Assembly: GCF_905147045.1 (NCBI RefSeq)
Contig: NC_065890.1
Location: 3,658,001 to 3,722,000 of the forward strand
DNA length: 64,000 bases
Direction of reading: 5' to 3'
Source: Nymphalis io
Taxonomy: Eukaryota; Arthropoda; Insecta; Lepidoptera; Nymphalidae
Made by a program: the position numbers and the translations under genes
Notes under the pieces: generated by a model
The model's database searches: none
The model's input: the letters and a program-made list of their open reading frames with translations, nothing else
Told to the model about the DNA's origin: nothing
In this document: in pieces, positions 29,901 to 44,900 of the stretch
Position numbering within the stretch: the stretch's first letter is position 1
Layout of the letters: the number at the start of each line of letters is the position of its first letter

Positions 29901-32900
29901 CTATGTCCGTTTTTAAGGTTCAATTGCTTACCAATTTTTATCAAATCGGTTCAGTGTTTCGGTAGAGTTACTTTCGCATTTATAATATATTCTTCGCGTT
30001 TATAAACCAATCAAAATTAATCAAATTTATAAATCAATACTAATTACCTTGATTAGAGAAATATAATGCACATTTAAAACTACGCACAATGTTTAATCGA
30101 TTTTAAAAATAAAGTGTCAGTTCGCAGCTTTGTCGTTATATCGCAAACAATTTGTACGTATCATTACGAAAACCAGTACGACTCGACACAGCCGCCTACG
30201 GAAGATAAGTGGCATAAAACTCTTTTGATGTTTGTTATGAAAACACTATTTATATATAATGTATATAAATTATTATTTACGCTACAAACTAAGTAAATCT
30301 AGCAGGAAAAAGCTTCATAATATAATGATTATTGTGGTTGGTATGATTATTGGTTTAGTAAATTACAGAAAATGGTATTCCTGACTTCATAACACTGTTA
30401 TCATAGTTTTTATTCAAGCCATTCTTAGTCAAGTTAGGAAGGAAGTCCCTTTTTATTAGGTATCCCTAAATTACATATTTATTAACATGTATTATATCTT
30501 GCCTTAAACACCTTACTGTAATTAAATATCTTCATTATATTGCTTATTCGTACAAACATTTAAGGGGAAAAATTTACCGGAAACCTACATAATATAATAA
30601 GTTCCACGTGCCGTCTGATCAATACGCTAGTCGGGACGTCGACCGGCGGTATATCACCCTAAGCACAGCTGATTTTACCACCCTCTCCCTCAGCTGGTGC
30701 GTTCCCTTCACCCTACACTCTCATACCCCCTCACTTTCTTTGAAACTCGAAACAACATTCGCAAGCGACCCTGTACACTTTTAAAAGGAAATCGTAATTT
30801 TCTTCGAATATTTGCTAATCCGTAAACACGCTAATCTGGTCGGCTACGGCACAATTTTGTTAATGTCAATGTGACAACAAAAAGTTCAATCAAAACGAGT
30901 GGTACATTTAATAGAGACATGTCTTTTAAAATAGCTACTCAATCTACTTCCACGGAAGTTCGCAATGGGTACACGGAACAACAACAGCAACAATATAGAA
31001 AATATCTTCAACAACTCAAAAACGAATTCGATCAAAGATGGTGTAAGAAACAAAAAAATGAAATTGTCTTTTCAGACTTAGAACGTGTACGAACGTTAGG
31101 AACTGGCGCTTTTGGCAGAGTCGTTTTATTGAAATATGCTAAAACGCATAAATTCTATGCTATGAAGATTTTGGAAAAAGAAAAAGTTATAAAGATGAAA
31201 CAAGTTGATCACACGCTTTACGAGAAGCGAATCCTTGAAGCGATCCGATTTCCATTTACTGTTTCAATGGAATTCAGTTTTAAAGATAATAGTTACATTT
31301 ATTTTGTAATGCCATTCGTACCTGGAGGGGAAATGTTTAGTCACCTGCGGCGAATGGGAAAGTTTGAGGAACCGTTAGCGAAATTCTATGCAAGTCAAGT
31401 TATTTTAGCTTTAGAATATCTTCATTTTACAAACTTAGTATATCGAGATTTAAAACCAGAAAATATATTGATAGATAAGAACGGATACTTGAAGATAACC
31501 GATTTTGGATTTTGTAAAGTATTACAGGGCAGGACTTGGACTCTTTGTGGAACACCTGAATATCTGGCTCCAGAGCTGATATTAAGTAAAGGATATGGTT
31601 TTTCGGTAGATTGGTGGTCATTTGGCGTTTTATTATACGAAATGAATGCAGGATATCCTCCATTTTATGCAAATGATCCAATGAAAACATATGAAAAAAT
31701 TGTTGCCGGGAAATACCGTTGTCCTTCTAGCTTTAATGCTGATTTACGCGATATCGTTCGCAATACACTTCAAGTTGATATAACTAAGAGGTTCGGAGTA
31801 ATGAGAAATGGTGTGATGGATTTCAAAAACCACAGATGGTTCAAGGGAATAGAATGGGAAGCGATTCTAAACTGTCGTTGGACTCCACCATATATCCCAA
31901 AATGCAAGCATCCGGGTGATTCGACTAATTTTGAACGATACGATGAAGAGCAAATAAAACCATCTTCACACTGTCGATTTGAATCTGAATTTCTAGACTT
32001 TTAGACTTCATTAAAACTTCCTTTATTTTTTACAAAATATTGTACTAAAATAATAAAAGTTCTGGAAGTTTATAAATTGGATAATTTCAGCAGCTTGCGA
32101 TTAATATCTGTAAAAAAATCAAATTTCATTTATAAATAGTATTAGACTAGTTATTTAAGAAACAGGCAAAAAAAAAATATTATCCTTGATCATATTGTAT
32201 CAGTATCAATGTCGTTTTGTTTGTACACGATTAGAATTTGTGATTGAGCACGTGCGAGGGGACCGCAATATGCGCCGGCGCAAAGGAGGTAACGCTTAAT
32301 GACTGGTGGGGGAATGCAACGTTACTATTTTTAGACACGAATACATATGAAAAAAATCTACGACATATGACACAAAAAGAGGAATAGGAGCGTGCCTCTT
32401 ATGTTAAACTTTTTTTTATGATATTCATTAACAAATCCGTTTTTCATAATTGTTTTTAGCTACAACAAATGTTTTAGCAATTTTGGAACAGACCATAAAA
32501 ATATCCTTGTAATAAATACATAAACAATGCATGTTGGATAATCGTGTAAATACGAAAATCATGTGCGACCTAAATGTGATTCGTGCTGGCAGTTTTAGCA
32601 CGGATAATGAAACATCACTTACACGTTTATAGCAATCTAACGGTAGCTGTTTATATTTAGAATAAATAATATCATATGTTCATGTTAAGCCGAGATGGCC
32701 GTGGTAAGAACGCGTGAATCTTAACCGATGATCGTGGGTTCAAACCCGGGCAAGCACCACTGAATTTTTATGTGCTTAATTTGTGATTATAATTCATCTC
32801 GTGCTTTACGGTGAAGGAAAACATCGTGGGGAAACCTGCATGTGTCTAATTTCACTGAAATTCTGCCACATGTGAATTCTACCAACCCGCATTGGAGCAG

Positions 32901-35900
32901 CGTGGTGGAATAAACTCCAAACCTTCTCCTCAAAAAAAAAGAGGAGAGGAGGCCTTTAGCCCAGCAGTGGGACATTCACAGGCTGTTACAAAAAAATGTT
33001 AAGACGGAAATATTTATAAATTTGTTTTATTGTCTAACGGCCTTACTTATAGACGTTGTTTAGCGGGTGATTTCTTCAATAATGTGTCTGTGTTTTCTTT
33101 GGAATGTTATAATGATGATATTGTAATAATGACAGAAAGAACGAAATCAATGTTTAACTAAACAACAGCTAAGCAACTTATAAGTAAGGCTGTATATCTA
33201 TAAAATATGATATGCCTCGAGGTACCTATGTGAATAAAGATAATTAGATAGATAAGTGATCAGAATCAAGATGAATGACTAAAGACAATGGTGACCTCGC
33301 GGTCATGCAACTAAAGGGTTGTGAAACCCAACCAAGTGTAAAGTGAAGGAAGCGTAGTTCCGTTTCACGTACGACGGGACATCCTCATGACATAGCTAAC
33401 GTCTTTTAAATGACTTTTTTAATAATATTGATAGCTAGCGCAACTGAGACTAGCCAAGTTGTGTTTTTTTTTTTAAGTTAATAAACAATAAACTGCTCAA
33501 AAATCATGTGTTGTCTAGAATATGGATTACACTACATAGTGAAAATAGTCTTAAAGAAACTTGACAGTGTGTTGTATTTTTATAATATTTATGCCGGAGC
33601 ATTAGTATCTAATGCCTCGTTGGTCTAGTGGCTATGATCACGGGTGGACCAAAAAAGCTATATAGTTATCTGTTAAGAAATCCAGAATTTAAGCGTAACA
33701 TCCTTAGTTCGGAAAATATGTAAAGCCGCTGGTTTCATTACTGAACTATATCCGGTCGTATCGGATTTACCGTACTACCGGATTATGTTTGTGTGAATTG
33801 AAAGCGCACCTGTGTTCGCGTACATATGAAATCGGTGATGAAGATATTAGTTTTAATAAATAGTACTATTTTATTTTATGATCAAATACACGCACTGGTG
33901 GTAGGGCTTTGTGCAAGCTCGTCTGGGTAGGTACCACCCACTCATCAGATATTCTACCGCAAAACAGCAATACTTGATATTGTGTTCCGGTTTGAAGGGT
34001 GAGTGAGCCAGTGTAATTACAGGCACAAGGGACATAAAATCTTAGTTTCCAAGGTTGGTGGCGCATTGGCTATAAGCGATGGTTGACATTTCTTACAATG
34101 CCAATGTCTAAGGGCGTTTGGTGACCACTTACCATCAGGTGGCCCATATGCTCGTCCACTTTCCTATTCTATAAAAAAAAAAACGCATCGCTTGAAGAGT
34201 AATTGATACAGTCCTCTTAATAAAGTTGGCTAAAGGAGGTGATAACAAGGCGAAGTTATGGCATGCACCTCGTTGCTGTTTATGTTACAAATTCTAAGCC
34301 ACAAGCGGCAACACTCTCAGTGTTAGCAGATATTACTCTCAAATGTATTTCGACACATAAAACTTTATTAAACGTTTATTTAAATATAGCGATGTTTTGC
34401 CTGAAATAGACATTTTCTGAGTCGTTACTATAATATACATTTTGTTTTAATTATATTTTATTTACATGATATATATTCGTTTTAAATTAATATTTATTAT
34501 TTGGTTCATTGAGTATCGTTGAAGTGCGATCCATATTCTACTTACAAATCTGATTATCTTATTATTCATGAAGTGAATGTTAAATTTGAATTTCAGCATA
34601 GATAATAAGTATTGACGAAAACCGTAGAAAACGTTAATAAAAGACAAACTACACGATTACTTTCCAATAACCAGAATGGTTTCATGTGGGAGTGCTGTAT
34701 TTATGAGCTGTTCGAATAATAATTTATTTACTATTACATAATAAATCACTATATAAGACGTTTCGTTATCCTAAGAGTTATTAGCTATAACTTTTGTCTA
34801 TTTGTTAATATCAAAAGCAACTGACTACTCTTTGGTCTAGTAGCTAACTTATAAGGCTGTGTAGCGCTTGAGGTCCTAGGTACATTCCCCGGGTCGAGCC
34901 AATAAAAATTCTATCGAGACCTTCTCAGTAACAGCCTGAAGTTTAGAAGTCGGCAGTGTTTAGACTCCCGTGCCTCGGAAAGCACGTAAGGCCGTTCGTA
35001 AACCGTTAAGGTCTTGATCCTAAAATACAATAGGACTATCGGATGCACTGCACATTTGGCTAGTGTTCTCTGAGATTGACCGTCGTGACAAAAGTTAGTC
35101 ATGACGTCATAATCATCAAAAGAAAATTACTGGAAACATTAACCAAATTCCGTAAACATTAACGAAATTCCGTAACAGCCTGTGAATGTCCCACTGCTGG
35201 GCTAAAGGCCTCCTCTCCTCTTTTTGAGGAGAAGGTTTGGAGCTTATTCCACCACGCTGCTCCAATGCGGGTTGGTGGAATACACATGTGGCAGAATTTC
35301 AGTGAAATTAGACACATGCAGGTTTCCTCACGATGTTTTCCTTCACCGTAAAGCACGAGATGAATTATAATCGCAAATTAAGCACATGAAAATTCAGTGG
35401 TGCTTGCCCGGGTTTGAACCCACGATTATCGGTTAGGATTCCCGCGTTCTTACCACTGGGCCATCTCGGCTTTCAACGAAATTAAGTAATGATAAAAATC
35501 AATCATCAAAAGCACTATCTTACCAAATCATCATCACCATCATCAAATTCAAACAAAGTAAGAGATAAAAGTTATTACATAACATATATAATTAACGATA
35601 ATAAACGAAAACTGCAGCAGAGGCCAAGGGCAACTAGTATTTATTTTGTCCTGTAAGTAATAAATAACTCGAGCCCGAAGCAAAATATTAAAAATTAAGA
35701 TAATTTATAATTTTATATACTGAAAATGTATTTTCTTCCAAAGAGATAAGAACGACCCAAAGGAAAAATAAGTGTTGGTCTTTTTAGAAAGTAGTTCTCA
35801 TTAATTTATAAAACCCTTTGTTAGATTATGTGCTATAAAACAGAAACGATCAGAGGATTGCCCAACGAGTGAACATAAACACAATTACACAACAGTAAAG

Positions 35901-38900
35901 TGCTATGAAAGCCGCCGAACACGCTCGAAGAGCCATCAAGCTATTGATAGACCACCGTGAACGGCTTATGCGATGATAGGATTACTAACTCAATTGCCTT
36001 CATCTATAATAACAGATCGGATAAAAATACTGATAAGGTGATCAATTCTACTAAGGGTCCGTTCACACAGACCGGCTCGGAGAGCATCGGCCTGCTTTTT
36101 TCTTTTCACACAGACCGGGTCGTATACGCTTGGAATTGGCCGGAGCGGAGCCGCCAACTATTTCACATCGACCGGCTGGAAGAGATCTGAAAGCGGGTGC
36201 GAGCGAGAAAGAGCACGCAAGCGGAGCCGGTCGGCTCCTTTTATTACTTCACACGAAGCGCGTTCAGGCATTTTTAATGACAAAAAAGGTGCAAATGCAA
36301 AAATAAACTTTACTACAATCACTCAAAACACTGTTTCCAACGTGATAAAAATCTGCTCTCCTCTCCGAGCCGGTCTGTGTGAACGGACCCTAACGAATTG
36401 TCACTTTATCGCAATCGAATCGAAGCGTAATCGTTGTCTTTTATTCGTTTTTCTATTCTTTACTTCAATTAAACACTACTGACATACAAAATTAAGAATT
36501 AATTTTGGTTATAAACTTACGGTATATGATAATAACATCACGGTTTGGTTTCCGGTTTACACAATATATACAGTGTAGTCAAAGTTGGATTGGAATTGAA
36601 TCGGAAACGTTACGTTAACGTTATAGATTAGTAGAATTGGTCCCCAGATCTGATAAAGATGCATAAGAAAGATATTTAAAACTATTTATTTTTTAGCTTA
36701 AATCATCTTAGGATTAAGACACTAATTTACTTATTTCTTTAATGACTGTTATCTTATAAATGGACTTCAATAAACTGGAGTTCATCCTGTCATTAAATTT
36801 TCTCAGTTTTTTATTCAAGCTTCCTGGTCATCGTCTCGCTAATGACGGTTATTTCTTGAATTTATCACACAAAAAAATTAAGTAGAGAGTAAGTAGCATA
36901 ATATTGTTTTGGATGTTCAAGATGTAAGCTTTTTGGGAGAAGTGTAGTCAATGGGCTATTCGTTTATAGCGCCTGACCGAAAACTTTAGAGTTATTTAAA
37001 CACAAGTTGTTACTGCACTTTTGATAACAATTTATTACAGTACAGTAACAGCCTGTTAATGTCCCACTGCTGGGCTAAGGCCTCCTCTCCCTTTTGAGGA
37101 GAAGGTTTGGAGCTTATTCCACCACGCTGCTCCAATGCGGGTTGGTAGAATACACATGTGACAGAATTTCAATGAAATTAGACACATGCAGGTTTCCTCA
37201 CGATGTTTTCCTTCACCGTTAAGCACGAGATGAATTATAAACACAAATTAAGCACATGAAAATTCAGTGGTGCTTGCCCGGGTTTGAACCCACGATCATC
37301 GGTTAAGATTCACGCGTTCTTACCACTGGGCCATCTCGGCTTAACAATTTATTATTGAATTTTAATTTCGCGACACTTATATTACACTTACGGTCATAAG
37401 TATTGACTTAAAAATATTAATTTTATTTGTTTCATTTACATATTAATTGAAATCTTTAAATTAGAAAGCGATAATTTTGAGGTTTAAATTTAAAATTTTG
37501 TTTTAAATTGTATTGAATAATGGACATGTAAAGTGGCCTTATTTAAATGGCATTTATATTAAATATATACTTAATATAAATGTACGGGTTCATTGTCATT
37601 ACGAGCTATTCGAGTTTAATTAGGTTTATATAATAAATTGCAACAGTCACATTTTACTGGTGGTAGAGCTTTGTGCAAGCTCGTCTGGTTAGGTACCACT
37701 TACTCATCAGATATTCTACCGCAAAACAGCAGTACTTGGTATTTTTGTGTTCTGGTTTGAAGGGTGAGTGAGCCAGTGTAAATACAGGTTATGTCCCTTG
37801 ACATAACATCTTAGATCCCAAGGTTGGTTGCGCAACCAATTGGTGATGTAAGCGATGGTTAACATTTCTTACAATGCCAATGTCTATGGACGTTTGTGAT
37901 CACTTACCATTCCGTCCGACTTCCTATTCTATAAAAAAAAAAAATGGAAGAGAAATACATAATGTCATGTGAGATATAATAAAACTTATATAAAAATGAA
38001 AGATGAAGTAGTTTTGAACAAATTAAATTTTCTAAAATTCTAAAAAGCAAAAATGGTTTATATCCAGCCGCTTTTAAAGTAGTTAAGTACCAAGCAGTTG
38101 TTAAGCATAATGTGGGTCACTGACGATGCAAAGGCAGTAGGCGATGAAGTGAAACGTTGAGGGCGAGATAAGAGTGCCGGTTATAATGGCACACGTCGCT
38201 GTATTATTGATTTAAATATACCGGGTAGTTATTGAGTTATAGTTTATTAATTAATAGTTTTCTATGAAATACCTTGAAAAGTTTTACAATTGTTAAAAAT
38301 TTTTTTTTTTTTTTTGACAAATTATTAAATCGACGCATACTTTTTTTCGTTGTTGATAATAACATAAGTTCAGTTTGCTTAAAAGAAAACAATGTGATTC
38401 CATTCCATATATAAATAAATTCGCATTGTAAAAGATCATTTTATATTAGCAAAGCGCAGCCAATCTAGTTATATGTTGTTAAGCTTCTTATACCTGTTAC
38501 TACACTGGCTCACTCGGTCCGATACAGCAATACAATACAAAATCAGAATATACCTTATTCAGTAACACTGTTTGAAGAATTTTAATTAGTCAATTTATAA
38601 ATCTAACATGTCAATCAAACTTGTAAGCTTACCACCAGTCCGGAATTTACATACCGACGGTCCACCGACATACCTACAAAAGAGCCAGACTCGACGTTCG
38701 ATTCGGCTAGACATTTTGTCCTAAAAGCTGTTATTATGTTCAACCGGACGTAGGACAAATTTAAAAGCTAGATATAACTTTACTAATATTCGTCACTGCC
38801 TCGCTTTTCCTGTTAGCACTTCGTTACACTCACTGTAATATGATGACAAAAAGCCTAACAAAATCCGGACAGACCGGACACGACCGTAAAAAGCCAAACA

Positions 38901-41900
38901 CGTCTGACTAAAGCCGGATACGTGGCTACCCTAGTTCTACCACCAGTTTAAATTTTATTACGATCACTAAAAAACTTCTCAATTAATTCGCAATTTTAAT
39001 TCTACATTCAATTTGATTAATTGGAAGATTTGACGAGCTACTTAGATATTTTTTTTATACTTGACCAAAATAATAACTATATATATTTGTGTTATAATAA
39101 TAACTTTATTTGATTTAAGATAATAATTTTAAATTATATATGATAAATGTTTAATAAAATTGTATTTCGTTTTAAAGGCAAAAAGGCAATATAACGACAT
39201 AAAATATGCTGAGCGTAAATATAGTATATGATTAAAATATGTACATCTTAAATAGTCTAGACGGTGCAGCTTAATCTGTAAAAGGCAATTTAGTTTACTA
39301 AGCATTTACCGCCGTGATCCCATTCAAAGCCTGTCTTAAAATATTAGACTGTTAGCAGAGGAGAAACGAGAATATTTTCAAATTAGTTTGCTCAGCTGAA
39401 GTGATAATTCAACAAACATAATTCCTACAACTTTGCCTGTACACTCGAACATGTAAATTCTAGAGGACATAACCAGACAATCGACGCAAAGGAAGCTCGA
39501 AACAACCTGCATACTAATTTAACACGATAATAGTATAACACGTACAAATGAAAGAGCTTTAAGGTTTCAAGATTCATCATCGAATGGCAGCCTACGTTAA
39601 TGGTCGGGGTAACATTATCAATATTCTCGGGACCATACCTGTCTATGAGGTGAATAAAAATGACGCGCCTATTGTTACAAACTGGCCTCGCCAAAAGTAT
39701 GGTCGTGTGTAGACTTTGTACACGTAACCGAGTTAGCTTCACGACTTGTATCTATTCTGGTTCTCGATTAATTAAATATTGTTACCCTTTTGTGGGTTAC
39801 CTTCGGATGTGAGTTAACGAACCGGTAAAATGGAAAACATAAAGAGAGTAATTTAGATTCACCGGCCTTAAAGCCCTATTAAAAATACAGAGAGGCTCTG
39901 CACGAGAACTCAATAAAGGGTTATATTTAATTCAAGCGTTTTTCAGCTTCCCACGAACCGCTAACCAGGTGGAAATTATAAAAAGCATTTTACATATGCC
40001 AGCCTACAAACAAGAGAATAAATTAATCATGTCAAGGTTTTATGTCGTGGTCTCATTCCTTGATTTAAGAGCACGAATGAAGCCATAGCAAGAAAGCAGT
40101 TCATCTGTTCGTAAGTTACAAGGAGTTGTAACCCGATAAGCCGCATTAGCGCAAACCACATGATATCCGATACAACTTTCGTAAATGTGTTACCATTTAT
40201 TTAGTAAGTCTATTTGTCATTTCAAGATGTTTGATAGAAATCTTAAAAACTAAGAGCCTAATTTGAAGAAATATTTTCTAGAGGAAGCTATATATGTAGG
40301 AAGTAATTGTCATGTGACAAAACAGTTATGTATGTATAATCAAAATTTAACGCGACTGTACTTCGCTACAGCTAGTTTAACTACAACGATAGATACGTTT
40401 ATCTGCGATCTGTTTACTTTTCTGGAACTACGCCCACAATCCGACCAAACAAAAAACAGGTTTTGAGTACCTGCGCAGTGTCACATATTGAATGGGGAGT
40501 CTCTACTTCAGTTATTTTGTATGTATTTTGTTACATTTAATGGCGCCTACAATTGAAACTATCTTTTTAATGACTTGCTTTGACTTTTCAGTTGGTTTTT
40601 CGATAATAATTTGATGAATGTCTTGTTTAATTTTTTTTACTGTATTTACTTTTTAGCTAATGGGTTTGTATCGATAGATATCAAGAAACATTTAAAAAAT
40701 TGTTTTTATTTAAAAAAAAAATTAAATTACGTTAAGTACATAATATACCTATATAGTAAATAATTGAGGGCTTCGATGGTATTGTAAAGATACATATTTG
40801 ATTAGGATCAAATTTATTTTGTCAAAATTCTAAAGATATAAATGCGAATAAGAATAAAGTATATGCAAAGTGGTATCGATGGTGTGATCGTCCCCCTACA
40901 TCCGGAGTTGCAACGCTCGAGCGAGCACGGCTATGCACCTGTCGCCATCATTGTATGCCTTTTGTATAGAAGTATAGAGAAACGGTTAACGTGAACGCAT
41001 CTGAACAAAGTTCATGGACTGGATATATTTTCAAAAGTATACAGAACTTCACGAATGTTTTAATTAATACGGATATAAAAATATAAAAATAGATATTTTA
41101 CATATATGTATGTAGTTTATTAAGCCGTATTATTCTATTGTTAAAACAGGTATATGCAATTTTCTATTTTTAATGTCCAAAATCTTCTACGGAATGTTCT
41201 GTTCATACAAAAATGTTTTCACCTTTTTACCCTGAATTTAAACTTCCAGTGTCCTTGTAATTAAGCTTAAACCATGATGCTGAAAAAATGTTTCATACTT
41301 TTAAAAAAAACGTTCTATTCGCCTTGTGATTTATACTGCATTACAAAATAGTTTTAGTACGTGAACAGAATATTCTTTGTTTAATTAAAAAAGAACAAAA
41401 AACTCTACTTCAATTTTTTTAGTCACTAATTGAATTAAACATCAACACAAGTTAACGTATTTATTTACGTAATAATTGCTTCAACTGTTTTGAACATATA
41501 AAAATAGACAAAATATATGGGAAAAAAAATATTCTCATTAAAGTTTATTCTTGCGTATTTCTATCTATTACTTGTATATTAAAAATACAATTTCTTTAAA
41601 TTAAAAAATGGTTTCTCAGAAAAACTGAAAAACTAATTGAAAGTGTTATTTATAATAAGGCACGTCGAATGGAATTAGTATAACTACAGCCATGTCAAGA
41701 CCAACTGCTTTATGTGATTGTAAAAATAGAAAACTCCAGCCTACTGTGATTTTCTTTTATTGTCCCATCTGGAATTTGGACTTTGGAGCTCGGGACATAT
41801 GCAGCTTGACACTGACCACCAATAAATCTCCAGAGACCTCAATAAATAGATACTTGTAATTTTGGTTACAGGAAAATTACAATGACTTTCAAATGGGATT

Positions 41901-44900
41901 ATGAACTTCCCAGAGACGCTGACAAAGATCGACACATCACCCATATCAATATAGTTATATCAAAATAATGTTTCTTTGTCTGGACTATATTATCCTGTAA
42001 ACCCGATTGCGATAAACCTTGTCGAGTTATCGCATTCGCCTGCTAAGATTTTTGAGTGATCACTACCATTTTACAATATGTGGCGCGCGAACACTTTCAA
42101 CTAATTCAAATCACGCGAACGTAGTCGCGGCCAACAACTGATGCCTATATCAAATCGCTTTTACATAACATATGAAAATGAGTTAGAATTCCTGCAGTAA
42201 CGATTCAAAAACGAAATCAAAACGCCTTTAAAGGCAAGTTTTCTCTTTTTATGTGAATTGGATTATCGATGGTTACGATGTTGCTTTACGAGTCGTTACA
42301 AAATTGGAAATCTTTTGAAGCGCTGATAGAGTTGTAGAAATCAGATAACAGGTTTGAATTGTTGAAAGTGCAATGCTTCATTCGATTCAAGTAAGTAGGT
42401 GCCAAAGATTATCTCGTATTAACAATGATAAGGGTGCCCATTTCTCATTTATTCAACCGCTAGACGGCAATACTTTGTACTGCTGGGTCACGATAAGTGA
42501 TCCTGTGTTGGAGATATATATGAAATGTAACTTTTAAAGTCTATGTTGGTCCATGGTTGGCAGCGTATTGATGGTCCCAGTGGTTATGGAATGAATGACC
42601 CATATGCTCGCATGTCATGTTTTTAGTAGGCTGGTGGATTAAGTCATTGTGGAGTCTACGATTATTATCGAATTTTTCCTTTTATTAAATTAATTCTGTT
42701 AAAAAAATCATTCCCTATTTTTCAACCTTAGGGGTAGAAAAATTGGGGATGATTTTTTTGAGTACCAAATGGGAAGTATACCATAATAATAATAATAGTG
42801 TCCTCCAGACCGATTTCGGCCACGGCGGCCAATGTCAAGAAAGATTAGTCAACTACGCAGGAGATATTATAGTGCACAAGTGTGTGGGCAAACACAGGTG
42901 CACTCTCTATTCCCTAACTCTCATAATCCGATGGAATGGCAATCCGACACGACCGGAAAGAGTTCAGGCGCAGAATCAACGGCTTTACATGCTTTCCGGG
43001 GCACGGAAGTGAACACACTTCCAATACCAGACTCTGGGCTGCTACTGAGCATTTTTTGACTGAAAAACCCAATAACTTTTTATTGGCCCGACCTGGGAAT
43101 TGAATCCAGGACCTCCGAGTCTGCAACCTTACTCCAAGCCACTAGACCAGACGAGGCAGTCAGTATACCATAACACCATAACAAAAAAATATTTTTCCAA
43201 ATTTGTTTTTATATGATGGAGTTCTGATACAAAGAAATAATACAATCGAACTGGGAACCTCCTATGATTGAGATTATAAATATCTTTTAAAATTCGATGA
43301 TCATTTATCTTAATCTAATATTTTTATACACATAACTGTACATTAATTTAATGCCCGTTAAATTAGACGAACAAACAAACAGAGTAATATGAATTTACGA
43401 ATATGTCGCGTGAGGATAAATTGACTTAATTATATCGAGTTTTTTCTTGTGATGAGATAAATCACGGTATCATCAACTATGTTTGAGAATATAGAAATCG
43501 TAATATCATTACTTTCACCTCATTTCACGGCAATTTATTTTCTAGTTGTATGTATGTGTTATGGTGCGTTTCTACAGCAATGAACCCAACTAAAATTTAC
43601 ATTTTATGTGTTTGCAATTCCTCGGAAAGTTAGCACCAGTTTAATGTTATTAAAACAGAAATTGGTTCTCTGTTAAGTAATCGACGTATATACTTCTTAT
43701 TTATGAGGAAATTAAATAACGAATATAATATAATGTATAAAACATATTATTTATTATGCTTATGGAAATATTTTTAAAATATTTAAATGCATATAATAAG
43801 TACCTACTAAAAATTAAAAGTATTAAAAATTTTATTTCAGCATTAATTAACGGTACTTAATTAACAATTCTAAGAATATAAAATTATTTTACATTAATTA
43901 TATGAAATAATTTTAAGCAAATTCCATTTACTTACTTTACTTATTTCCATTATTTCTATTATTTTCATTTTTTTTATTAATAACTCTAAAACCTTTCAAC
44001 AGCTGAAAAAACATACAAACAGAGGAGAATTTGGAACTAAACTGTTTTGTCTTTGCCTATTTATATAATACAAAAGCTCCACTTTATCTTATTAATACAT
44101 TTGAAGAACTCCTATTGACATATCGATACTGTCAGTAATTTTGCTCAAATCTCACATTAAGGAATGTACGAGAAGATCGTAGGGCTAATAACAAAAAAAT
44201 ATATAAACACAATGTTTGTTAACTTAGGCATAAATGTAAACAGATTGGACCAAGAAAAAGTAAATCCACTTGAAACGATCGTAACTCATCGCTACTTAGA
44301 AAAGCAGCATTTCAACAATTCTTATACGTTGACGTGGACGTGTGGGATTGTGTTAGTTTAGTATGCCCTAAGAGCCTGTTCCCATTTCTCGGATGTCGGA
44401 CTCGTCAAAATCTCGTCTAAAAAAGAACATTTAATACAAAAAAAATCATTCCTTTAGATTTGGTTTTATTATGTCTTACCTTTATTTATCTTTTCAATCT
44501 CTAATGTATGTGCAAAGTAAATTACAATTATTTATTGGCGACAAAAGCATACAGTCGTATCTGCAATACTATTCTACTGTTTTGATGCGTGCACTCTTGA
44601 AATGATACAATTATTACGGTCAAAGTCGCATATCACTTTCTGACATTTCACAACCATTTTCTACAGCGAGTTTCGAGTTTGTTCTTACAGAATAGCCCTA
44701 CTGAACGAAAGCCGATAAAAAAGAAGGATCCGACAAATGGGAACGGGCCGTTACTGTAGAAATAGATTCGAAACGAACTCATTCTATTTTAATTCATTAC
44801 TTCCACTTCACACTGTCGATATAAGCTTTTATTCATGTTAACAAGTCCTTAACAAATATGAACACACTTGATAGATAAAATAAACTTATTAAATTCAGAA

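Noticed and set aside
30871..30918. Start of the PKA-like kinase at GTG 30871
   Set aside because: Nuclear genes start at ATG; the first in-frame ATG is 30919, and the stretch before it has no family resemblance.
39425..39742. 105-residue open frame on the minus strand in a GC-richer patch
   Set aside because: No recognisable domain, no splice or promoter support, ordinary composition for chance open frames. Left unannotated.
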